This document shows positions 38,494 to 46,773 of a stretch of 64,000 nucleotides of DNA, in pieces. Under the pieces are notes generated by a model. The model worked only from the letters and a program-made list of their open reading frames with translations, did no database searches and had not been told where the DNA came from. Source of the stretch: Tubulanus polymorphus (Eukaryota > Nemertea > Palaeonemertea > Tubulaniformes > Tubulanidae); the NCBI RefSeq assembly GCF_964204645.1, contig NC_134028.1:10583001-10647000 (forward strand), given 5' to 3'. How positions within the stretch are numbered: the stretch's first letter is position 1; each line of letters opens with the position of its first letter. A program made the translations under genes and the position numbers.

Positions 38494-39268
38494 GACGAAC
38501 ACGAAGAAGTAGGCTATTGCGCTACTTGAATCACGAAAACTCCTGGCGCGGCCCCGACGCTTTTCGTTGATTAAGTAATACAAATATCATGCAATGGGTT
38601 TTCACAATCTACCGCTGGTATTTACCGGATTTCAATATCACTCCAAAATTCAAAGAAACCTCGAAATATCGAACCGGAACACTTCCGGTAGATATCCGCG
38701 GCTGCCCAACCGGGAAACTTATTTGTTTCAATAGATATTGATAGGATCCATCATCTTCACCCGTCAAGGGATTCGAACCCACTAAGCTAAAGCCATGCCA
38801 GAATTGGGTCGGGCCAATCACAGCGCTTGTAACAAACCACATTAGACTTCTGTGGAATTTCCCAGTGAATGGGCCAATCAGCGAACACGTAGCGAACGCG
38901 GAAGTATTGTCGCGTGTTGATACATGACGTCATGCGCAAAAGCGCCAGTAATGAAATCGCGATAATTCACGTGAACAGCTGCTGATATTTTCAGATAAAC
39001 CAATCACAGGGAAGACACAACTTCCTGATTGGCTGATAAAAATTGAAATTTTCCCGATTTAACTTTCGTGAAAAATGCAGAAAACATTTTTATGAGACCC
39101 TATTTCAAAATTCTGCTCGCTACGATTCCGAGAATGGATTACGCTTAAATACGTGATTTGTTCGAATATGCCCTCACTTGGCAAGCAAAAGAGCCTTTTG
39201 TGTGGAAACCATGTCATTTAAATTCGCTCCATTTGTATAGTAATAGGCTCAGCCTACGGCTGGCCTAA
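38488..39268. mobile_element. R2 right part: host repeat split by E2
   Basis: It continues R2 after E2 and is about 97% identical to 10238-11013 of R1. Its first six bases are the right GAGGTG duplication. It includes a tRNA-like B-box (complement of 'gggattcgaacccac', near 38768), suggesting that a tRNA-derived SINE contributed to R. It ends 'cagcctacggctggcctaa', directly next to ATPase codons of E1. No gene is present. Confidence 0.85.
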
Positions 39269-39718
39269 TAAAACTAGAAATCTTATATTCTCCCTAAAGT
39301 CTTTAACAATTGAATTATATTTTTGATTTAAAACCAATGTTGTTATCCCAAAATGTCTCCCAGAGAAAGCTAAATAACATAACTCACTTTCTCTCACTTT
39401 TGAATCATGTAAATTAGCGCAATCATCTATAATGAATAATGTATTTAATCCTTTATAAGTATCAATTGCTATTTTAATACAATTATCTAAATTTTCTTTT
39501 ACTGTTTTAGGATTTAATATAATAAATTTTATCATCTTAACTATATCTCTATTATATGTTTCATTCATTTCATAAGTAGGACAGAATAATATTATATTAT
39601 CAAAATGATTCTTGTAAATAGTTTCTAACAAATCTAATATGAAATGTGTTTTACCACAATTGGTTACTCCAGTCACTTACATATTATGCGGTTCAAATAT
39701 AAATAAATCTTTATTCAT
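39269..39718 (-). pseudogene. Packaging ATPase of E1, N-terminal part
   Basis: It starts at AATAAATGAATAAAG overlapping the integrase end, as in E2. A stop (TAA at about 39677) replaces a codon just before VTGVTNCGKTHF, whose Walker A GKT is intact; Walker B reads LFIIDDCAN. The gene is cut at FLVLL by R2 and continues at 20655-20495. Thus it has a nonsense codon and a transposon insertion. Confidence 0.88.
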
Positions 39719-40799
39719 TTATTCTTTTAATTTTACTAGATAAAATCCATTCATTAAATTTATCATCATATCCTTTATATTTCACCAAAGAATACTTTTT
39801 TCCTTTAAGAGTTTTTGTTTTCAATACTTTTTCTATTTTGTATTCTATATCATCCGGGTTTGGTACAAGTGATAATTCTTGTTCATAAAAATAACCTAAT
39901 ATTTCTTCATCTTTTATATCTTCTAATTTATAAACAGAAGGTTTAGTTAATATTATCTTTTTAATTTTATATATTTCTTCAGTAAAATTAGGGGTATAAC
40001 CTTTATAAAATGTTTTTCGATATTTAGATATTCTAACGTGTTGTCCTATTTTAAATCTAGGTTCACCGAAATCATGTGTAACAAACGCACCATATAAATT
40101 ATTCCAAACTATTTCTGAATTATCTTCTTTTCTAGCTTGTATAGGTTTCATATTTATAGAAATATGTTTAGAATTATTATAACCTTTCACTAAATCATCT
40201 AATACATCGATATATTTATATGTTTCATTAGCAGTAAAATATTTCCACATTCTAGTTTTCAATGTTTTATTAAATCTTTCTATAATAGATGCTTTTTTAT
40301 CTAAATGTGTTGAAAAATATTTTACCTCGTTATCAGATAATAGTTTTTTAAAATGTTTGTTATAGAATTCTTTACCTTCATCAAATTGTATCTTACCTGG
40401 AATAGCTTCTTTAAATATTGATTTAAAAGCATTTGTCACTTCTATACCAGTTTTATTTTTGATTGGAATTGACCATGCGTATCTACTGGATATGTCTATA
40501 ACATTTAATATCCAAAAATATCCTTTGTTGTATTCCTCTAAGTTCTTCATATCAATTAAATCTGCTTGCCATTGTTGATCTATATATGAAACCATAACTT
40601 TCCTTGTTAAATAAGTTTTATCCATTTTCTGAATTTGATATGTTGGTTGATTTTGTAACCATGAATTTAATTCACTATATTTTATATTTCCATTTTCTTT
40701 ATCGGATTTAATTTTATTCCATAATTCTGAAACGTTAGAATATGATACTTCACTTTCTGGGTTATAATATAAATCTATTATATATTGTTCTTTTTTCAT
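39711..40799 (-). CDS. DD35E integrase with chromodomain (E1, intact)
   Basis: This 362-residue Polinton integrase joins element ends to host DNA. The N-terminal region is YYNPESEVSYSNVSELW. The catalytic core has Asp in WQADLIDMKN, Asp in IQFDEGKEF, and Glu in ASIIERFNKTLKTRM 35 residues later (DD35E). The C-terminal chromodomain is YKIEKVLKTKTLKGKKYSLV through KYKGYDDKFNEWI; chromodomains on integrases can direct insertion to particular chromatin. It is the only complete integrase frame in the window. Its start is 6 bases from the upstream reading unit, within ATAAGATG rather than TAAATG, and its end overlaps the ATPase start. Confidence 0.93.
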   Translation of the reverse strand: MKKEQYIIDLYYNPESEVSYSNVSELWNKIKSDKENGNIKYSELNSWLQNQPTYQIQKMDKTYLTRKVMVSYIDQQWQADLIDMKNLEEYNKGYFWILNVIDISSRYAWSIPIKNKTGIEVTNAFKSIFKEAIPGKIQFDEGKEFYNKHFKKLLSDNEVKYFSTHLDKKASIIERFNKTLKTRMWKYFTANETYKYIDVLDDLVKGYNNSKHISINMKPIQARKEDNSEIVWNNLYGAFVTHDFGEPRFKIGQHVRISKYRKTFYKGYTPNFTEEIYKIKKIILTKPSVYKLEDIKDEEILGYFYEQELSLVPNPDDIEYKIEKVLKTKTLKGKKYSLVKYKGYDDKFNEWILSSKIKRINE

Positions 40800-41281
40800 C
40801 TTATTTTAATCCATTAATTATAATTTAGATTTAGTTTCAATGACTTTATGATTTGATTTATTTTCTGGCATAATAGGTTTATTATCATTGGAATCATCTT
40901 TATCATCAGATTTGAATTTTGATTTATATATTACGCCAGAGAATATAATAATTGTGATTAACCCAATTGTAATATTATATTATATTACCATTTTCTTTAT
41001 CGGATTTAATTTTATTCCATAATTCTGAAACGTTAGAATATGATACTTCACTTTCTGGGTTATAATATAAATCTATTATATATTGTTCTTTTTTCATCTT
41101 ATTTTAATCCATTAATAATAATTTAGATTTAGTTTCAATGACTTTATGATTTGATTTATTTTCTGGCATAATAGGTTTATTATCATTGGAATCATCTTTA
41201 TCATCAGATTTGAATTTTGATTTATATATTACGCCAGAGAATATAATAATTGTGATTAACCCAATTGTAATATATAAGAAA
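40686..41281. repeat. 298-bp tandem duplication across integrase start and 122-aa gene end
   Basis: Two head-to-tail copies with a period of 298 bp (for example the integrase start codon at 40799 recurs at 41097). The second copy leaves an orphan integrase N-terminus (41097 to about 40983, minus strand) and an orphan C-terminus of the 122-aa gene (about 40816-40975). The functional frames on either side are undamaged because the duplication is complete. It is absent from E2. Confidence 0.85.
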
Positions 41282-41472
41282 TTATTTCTTCCACTATTAG
41301 AAGAATCAGATGGATTGTTATTTGAATTAATATCAGATAATTTCTGCGATTCATTTATATCAGTTAATTTCTTTTTCTTAGCTCTTTTAAATTCTGCAGA
41401 TATTTTACCTAATTCCCTATCCCATTTAATTTGTTTCTCGGATCTAGCCTTTTTCTTAACGCCATCACTCAT
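41104..41472 (-). CDS. 122-aa single-pass membrane protein (E1)
   Basis: Intact and about 93% identical to the E2 copy at 25656. The basic N-terminus has ARSEKQIKWDRELGKISAEF, followed by an Asn/Ser linker, a TM helix (FLYITIGLITIIIFSGVIY) and an acidic tail ending LLLMD. It starts at AAATAAATGAG, next to the end of the 200-aa gene. A partial duplicate of its 3' end lies just downstream. Confidence 0.7.
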   Translation of the reverse strand: MSDGVKKKARSEKQIKWDRELGKISAEFKRAKKKKLTDINESQKLSDINSNNNPSDSSNSGRNNFLYITIGLITIIIFSGVIYKSKFKSDDKDDSNDNKPIMPENKSNHKVIETKSKLLLMD

Positions 41473-41481
41473 TTATTTTAG

Positions 41482-42069
41482 TTAATTTTTGTTCTGATTC
41501 ATTTTCTCTTTTTCGCCGTTTGGTTGTAGTACATCTGTTTCGTTCTTACCTGATTTATATTCCATAGGTTTGATATTCGAAAATGTTATGACGCCAGTAG
41601 AAATTAATGTCATAACCGATCCTAATTGGAATGAAGCATATCCGATCCATTTTTGTAATTCAGTCATAACTAAGTAGTTATTTTTCAAATCACTATATAA
41701 TTTATTTTCATCATCAATTGGTATTAACCGGTTACATAACTTAGAGTAACATTTGACAATACCATCTGAAATAGAATCATTTATTCTAGCTAATCTAGCT
41801 TCTTCATAAATCTTAAAATATTTTATTACTTTATCTGGTTTCATAGAGTCTAGTTCTTGAGAAGTTATTATTTTTCCCAAGAAATCCTTAGATTTCCCTC
41901 CAGCAATCAATAGTTCTAGATGATGCTTACAATATAAATAGTATTCATAATCTATATTACAATTAACTTGAGTACAATTAGTTACAAATGTATCTTTATT
42001 ATCACTTATACCCAAATCATCTAATGTTTTTTCAATATCAATACTATTCTTATTAGATTTCTTTGACAT
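41482..42069 (-). CDS. 200-aa conserved Polinton protein (E1)
   Basis: 195 residues, collinear with the E2 copy until the last dozen residues, where a small indel changes the end (EKMNQNKN instead of EQKLTKINE) and removes the 8-base overlap with the next gene. It contains KTLDDLGISDNK, DYEYYLYCKHHLELLIAGG and the hydrophobic WIGYASFQLGSVMTLISTGV. The start is TATAAATG. The function is unknown. Confidence 0.7.
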   Translation of the reverse strand: MSKKSNKNSIDIEKTLDDLGISDNKDTFVTNCTQVNCNIDYEYYLYCKHHLELLIAGGKSKDFLGKIITSQELDSMKPDKVIKYFKIYEEARLARINDSISDGIVKCYSKLCNRLIPIDDENKLYSDLKNNYLVMTELQKWIGYASFQLGSVMTLISTGVITFSNIKPMEYKSGKNETDVLQPNGEKEKMNQNKN

Positions 42070-42074
42070 TTATA

Positions 42075-42346
42075 TAGGAGAAATTTAATAAGAAAAAAAA
42101 TATAAGTATTCTTCAAATGATATTAGTATCTCTTTGGGTTAATACTAGTTAGTTAAAGGTAAAGAATTTTAGTATTAGTTATTGTTTTTTAGTAATTTTT
42201 ATTTGTGATATAAAGCATTCTCTTTTGAAAAGAATTGTAAAAGAAAATACTAAAAAAACAATAACTAATACTAGCTTAGTTCAGCTAAAGAATTTTAGTA
42301 TTAGTTATTGTTTTTTTAATATTTTTTATTTAAATTCTATTAATCT
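42075..42346. promoter_or_regulatory. Inverted repeats upstream of the 200-aa gene (E1)
   Basis: Three copies of a 25-base arm: 'ttagtattagttattgttt' at 42170-42195 and 42296-42319, and its complement at 42248-42273. Either outer copy can pair with the middle one, giving alternative hairpins. E2 keeps one arm at 24957-24981. It lies between the HNH stop and the 200-aa start. Mutually exclusive hairpins could regulate the block or mark a replication site; this is inference. Confidence 0.5.
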
Positions 42347-42535
42347 TTAACCGCTCATTAAAGATTCAATGTATTGTTCATTATTCGGATCATTGTTCCA
42401 TTGATCAATAAATTTCTTACTAAATTCTGTTATAGCTAATTTATCTAATTCACACTTAGAACACTTCTTGTAGTATATATTTATAACGCCAGTGTTATTT
42501 GTAATATTGATAGTTTGTAGTTGTTCTGATTCCAT
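42347..42535 (-). pseudogene. HNH endonuclease of E1 (internally deleted)
   Basis: It starts as in E2 (MESEQLQTINITNNTGVINI, CSKCELDK) but after ITEFSKK joins directly to the tail FIDQWNNDPNNEQYIE, losing the second zinc pair and the HNH core. The frame is open for 62 residues. It starts at AATAAATGG. It is the first gene at this end of E1. Confidence 0.75.
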
Positions 42536-42818
42536 TTATTATACATATTTTTTTACTAAATTGATTTTAGAAGTTCAATGATTTAAATATGAATTATTTC
42601 AATCACACTTTACTAACACTTTTAATGTTTAAAAATCTAACTCATACAAATATAAATATTGAAATATGTTTAAAATATATCTATATATCTATTCTATAAG
42701 AGCTCGTTAATTACTCGTTACTTTTTTACTAACACTTTACTCACACTTTTATATTGAATAATCTATCAATTTGTATGTTATTCATATATATTTTATTCAT
42801 GTATATAAATATTTTAAG
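42536..42818. other. Subterminal AT-rich region of E1
   Basis: No gene. It contains 'actaacacttt' repeated (near 42607 and 42728), and near its outer end 'attcatatatattttattc', which resembles the subterminal sequence of E2 inside its palindrome. 'aaattgattttagaagttc' just upstream of the HNH start is shared (complement) with the leader of the zinc-finger/PolB gene, showing that both ends once carried the same extended terminal repeat. Confidence 0.55.
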
Positions 42819-43007
42819 AGTAATAGGGGTAATGGGCTTTCAGGTTAAAGGTTGAGGGGGCGAGTGAGCAAAAAATGAAAATAACAATAATTTACAGTTG
42901 AATTAGGAGTGTGCGCGACTAATTCAACTGTAAATTATTGTTATTTTCATTTTTTTACGAGCTCGACCCTTCGACCTTTGGCCTGAAAGCCTATTACCCC
43001 TATTACT
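42819..43007. repeat. Terminal palindrome of E1, right end
   Basis: A 189-bp palindrome starts AGTAATAGGGGTAATGGGC and ends with its complement. The outer arm (about 55 bases) matches the E2 palindrome inner arm, but the core is different: 'gaaaataacaataatttac' plus agttgaatta, paired with its complement around a 12-base loop (ggagtgtgcgcg region). The core stem is perfect for about 40 bp. It is followed by host DNA starting ATCGTT, the expected target duplication. Confidence 0.9.
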
Positions 43008-44966
43008 ATCGTTTAACAACTGTTGGTCTCAACAATTCTTTATTTTTATCCATTGATTTTCGCGCAAACCAGTTACCGCCTAATTAGGTAGACAAAATTA
43101 AGGTCCCAACTGTACCGGTTTAGGAGGAGTCTGTACTAAATCTTTGTACAGTCATCTAAAGTCTTTTTTTTAAGATGAGTATTGATCACCATTTTGTGAG
43201 TAAGTCATCTCCAGAGACGATCTATGTTTGCTAGGGCTTACAACATCACTTCCTTGGTCTATAACACTGCCCAAGATTTCTTGGGTGGACAGGTTGCGGC
43301 TTAGTGGCTGTCAATCTATATACAGTGGAACCTCGTCCTAATGAACCATCGCTTGCACTTGTTACGTATGAAAAAGACACCCAGCCAAATCTGTCTCGTT
43401 TACAGTAAAATATCATCAGAAACGACGACCCCTTTTCTAACAAACTTTCAGTCATAACAACCTTAGGTCAAACTAGGCAGACACGGATTCAGATTGCAGG
43501 ACCGTAGGCATGTGCTACCGTGAAAATCTTGTGCCCTTTTGAAATTTAATTTTCATGCCTAAAGTTGAGAAGGACACATTTTTACATGACGAGGTAGATA
43601 ATTTCAAACAAAAAGCACTTAATTCTTCACGATTTTGACTTTATTGCCTGGAAACTACATCTCAATGCAGTTAATATGCTAGAAAGAACATCGCGTCAGG
43701 ACTTTAACTGCTTGGAAATTGCAACAAAAGGCAGATTTTCCAAATTTCAGAATGCTCTTTTTTAAGTTGTGCTACAGTCTCAGTGGTCCCTGGATCCGCC
43801 CCTGTATAGAGTCTAGGGACACCATGGCCAGTTGGGAAGTGGTTTCAAATGCTCAACAATCTAACAATTTCAATTTTCAACGCCCCTTGGTGAAAAGTAC
43901 CAATGACCTTGAAACTCACCACAATCATAGAGCATGTCACGAGCTACAATTTTGCAATAGGGTACCGGCAGTGCTACCGTGGCAACCGAAGAATCCACAC
44001 ATGGCAGGCAAAGATCCGCCAGGTTCGCTAGTAAAGTCCATTCAAAACGAGTTGACGGGCCGCTTTTTGACCACAGAGGTATCAGTTTACAGTACTGAAC
44101 TCTGTGGCAGAGTGCATGCTGAGCCAGTGTTGCTATGGTTTTGTACACAAATTCAGCAAGAGTGAATAACTAGCAAGGTATCACAAGACATGCGGTCATA
44201 GGAATATAGAATTTAAGTTTATCTTGTTGTTTTATACACTCTTATTGAATGACGTAGAGTTGATGGAGGGCAAAGCCTGGCAGTGATCCAGATAAAATAG
44301 TTGCAGTTAGTTGATAAAAGCAGAGAATTTTCAAGGATTTTGTTTATTCCTCAAAACATTCAACGAATGAAAGAAGATATTTCTGAGTTTAACACATGTC
44401 AAGTCACATATCTTGGTTATATATTTTCACAGCTAGGTATTTACATAACTGAAATATAGTTATTTTCGTGGTTTTCACTAATAGAAGTGGCACTATCATA
44501 TCTACATCATAAGATGGCACAGAACTCCAATTTTCTACCCAGTCACTATCTTTCGCTGATGCATCCATGTTACTGGGTTTGAATCTGATTCAGACGAAGA
44601 ATCTTCGCTGATATTTATATTGAATTTGTCAACCAAATCATTTGCATTTTAAACTGATTTGTGTAATATCAAAGAACTGAGTGGCTGAGATGCGTGTTTT
44701 GTGTGTGTGTGTAGTTTTATTCACTCTTCATGGACTCTGGGCTGCAATGGGTCAGCACAGCTGTGGTGGATCATTTGTGTAGCAGCTATCTGAGAGCTCA
44801 CTGCAATTGTTGCTCTTTGATGTGGAGAAAAAACCGACCGTCAACTTGTTGTGAATAGTCTTTAGATAGTTGGTCGCCCATGTTCGATTTCCTTCTACAT
44901 TTCAATTAAATCGGAAAGAACTTTTCTCTTAAATGAATCAATTACATGTATCTATGAAAAATATAT

Positions 44967-45174
44967 CAATATCTGATTAGAAGAATGAAAGTATTTCATA
45001 TTTGGTGAGTCCTGTGATAGTATATGGATTCAGGAGTCTAAAAATCCAGTTCAAAGTTCATTAAAAATGAAAATATCTGATTAGAAGAATGAAAGTATTT
45101 CATATTTGGTGAGTCCTGTGATAGTATATGGATTCAGGAGTCTAAAAATCCAGTTCAAAGTTCATTAAAAATGA
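44967..45174. repeat. 104-bp tandem duplication
   Basis: Two adjacent, essentially identical copies of a unit starting 'atctgattagaagaatgaaa' (44971 and 45075). It is non-coding and a recent slip or duplication. Confidence 0.85.
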
Positions 45175-45428
45175 AAAAATTTCGACAACGAGCAAGCTAC
45201 TGCTCGTCATGCCATCTAACGGGATAGCTGGTTTTGCGGGTACCCCATTGATAATATGCCTAGGTACCAATGTAATAAGGAAATACTAAGTTATTCTACT
45301 ATTCAACGCCTCCTGGTTACCAAATCCAAAAACCAATGATCTTGAAACCCACCACAATTATAGAGCACGTTATGAGCTACAAATTTGCAATTGATTGTGG
45401 TAGCAAAATTTGCTTAGGTACCAATATA

Positions 45429-45592
45429 CAGTCAACCTCCGATATACTGCCCTCCCACATACAACCACCCCGATTACTGCCAGGTTTTCTCAATACATAG
45501 TAAAACACCCCCGTTATACCGCCATACAGTGTACTTTCTATACCGCCAAAATTGTTCGGCACCGATGTGGGCGGTATGTCGGGGGGTTACTG
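45429..45592. mobile_element. MITE with mariner-type ends
   Basis: The left end CAGTCAACCTCCGATATAC and the right end complement CAGTAACCCCCCGACATACCG form a terminal inverted repeat of about 25 imperfect bases. TA dinucleotides flank both sides, as in Tc1/mariner elements. At about 164 bp it has no coding capacity. Confidence 0.65.
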
Positions 45593-46363
45593 TAATGTGG
45601 AAATACTAAGTTATTCTATTATTCAACGCCCTCCTGGTGACCATATGCCGAAATCAATGACATTGAAGCTCACAACAATAATAGAACATGTCATGAGCTA
45701 CAACTTTGCAATTGATTGTGGTTACAAAATATGCATAGGTACGGTACCGATATAAATAGACAAATGATATATTCAATATTTATCTCCCCCTGGTGGCAAG
45801 AACAAAGAATTAGGGGATTCCAATTCCATGTGAGGAGATGTTTCTTATAACATTGCAAATAATAATCAAATATCATGACTGTTAGTTAAAAACCTGCTGA
45901 TATTTTCCTCAAAAAGCTTTTTCTCACCTACAAATGAATACAGATGAGACAGAAATGGCCGCCAATTGTGTGATAATTGGCTGATCAAAAATATCTGTCT
46001 GATGTATATGATTCCTTTAAAAAATACCCATTACAAATTTCAAAAATGGCAAAATAGGAAGCTACAGGACTCAGAATTCGGGCCAACATTAACATTTTCA
46101 CTTCACTGACTCACGGGGTGGTCAAGCTTCTCTATCTTTTTGATAATGCCTCCATCAGCCATCAGGATCAAAACACAAAAACACTTTAACATATAACAAA
46201 AATCTGTTTATTACAATATTGTACAAGTTTAGTATGTATACCACAATGAAAGGATGCTTAGAAAGCTGAGAGGAGACAAATTTTACACCATTGCACTTCA
46301 TAGTGAGGCTGCCACATGCTGCCACACCATGTTATGATTTACTAACTAAAGTAGCGGCAGTTG

Positions 46364-46468
46364 CTATGGTAACATTACTGATCCTGCTGGTAGGCTATTT
46401 AAACATAGCCTGTAGTACCGCAAATCATTTACAAATCTCTGTATATTCTGAGTAAATGATGGTAAATC
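46364..46468 (-). CDS. xpo6: Exportin-6, last coding exon
   Basis: It encodes the C-terminal 34 residues, DLPSFTQNIQRFVNDLRYYR through NSLPAGSVMLP, then TAG. It matches the conserved end of animal exportin-6, the nuclear export receptor for actin-profilin complexes. The acceptor is a T-rich tract ending ttcttcag. The exon is 105 bp in phase 0, continuing from ATG GAT AAG of the previous exon. Confidence 0.93.
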   Translation of the reverse strand, partial: DLPSFTQNIQRFVNDLRYYRLCLNSLPAGSVMLP

Positions 46469-46542
46469 CTGAAGAAAAAAATATTGGTTAACTACGAAGA
46501 GTGGCGATAATGCAGAAAAGACTGTGGAAGATATTTATATAC

Positions 46543-46773
46543 CTTATCCATTTTGAAGTTTTCAGCGAGGACACATTTCTGATTAGAATCCAATCCGTCT
46601 GTATTATCGAGGAATTGTGGGAGAAATAGTTTATAAAATCGGTCGAAATCAACTGATGCCATATTATACAGACTTATACCGATCTCTTCTTGCAAAATAT
46701 CATGTGATTTATGAACCAACACTTGAAGCAAAACATTCATAAATTGCAGCAACATTAAATCCTTGAATATCTT
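46543..46773 (-). CDS. xpo6: Exportin-6, penultimate coding exon
   Basis: A 231-bp exon of 77 codons: KIFKDLMLLQFMNVLLQVLV, HKSHDILQEEIGISLYNMAS, VDFDRFYKLFLPQFLDNTDG, LDSNQKCVLAENFKMDK. The segment is very close to vertebrate exportin-6. The acceptor is tttgttgtag and the donor AAG|GTATAT. It forms part of the C-terminal HEAT-like helices. Confidence 0.95.

Larger units (their letters stand above)
7503..43007. mobile_element. E1: Polinton-like element, left-truncated and twice interrupted
   Basis: E1 is collinear with E2 in opposite orientation. On the plus strand it carries the PolB remnant through to the variable zinc-finger gene (to 20087). On the minus strand it carries HNH, 200-aa, 122-aa, integrase and ATPase (42535 down to 20495). 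Its right end is a palindrome ending ...CCCCTATTACT at 43007. Its left end is lost: homology begins inside the zinc-finger N-terminus of the polymerase gene, abutting the Copia fragment. Removing the insertions at 8220-11066 and 20656-39268 leaves about 14.0 kb. The plus-strand half is strongly decayed and the minus-strand half less so. A target duplication cannot be tested because the left end is missing. Confidence 0.85.
43008..46363. other. Host intergenic DNA between E1 and the exportin-6 gene
   Basis: No gene recognised. It contains scattered pieces of the R-family sub-repeat ('aatactaagttattctatt' with 'aaaccaatgatcttgaaac', near 43880, 45285, 45600 and 46020), a mariner-like end 'tacagtggaacctcg' near 43322, a 104-bp duplication (44967-45174) and a MITE at 45429. 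A TG microsatellite lies near 44700. The last 300 bases before 46364 should include the exportin-6 3' UTR. Confidence 0.6.

Noticed and set aside
43246-44165. Open frames of 90-150 residues in both strands near 43250-44165
   Set aside because: They overlap each other on opposite strands, have no recognisable domain and lie in R-family repeat sequence.
46492-46542. Continuation of the exportin exon reading frame past the donor (ending ...YLPQSFLHYRHSS)
   Set aside because: It is intron read-through. A GTATAT donor follows AAG at 46543, and the conserved protein resumes at 46468.
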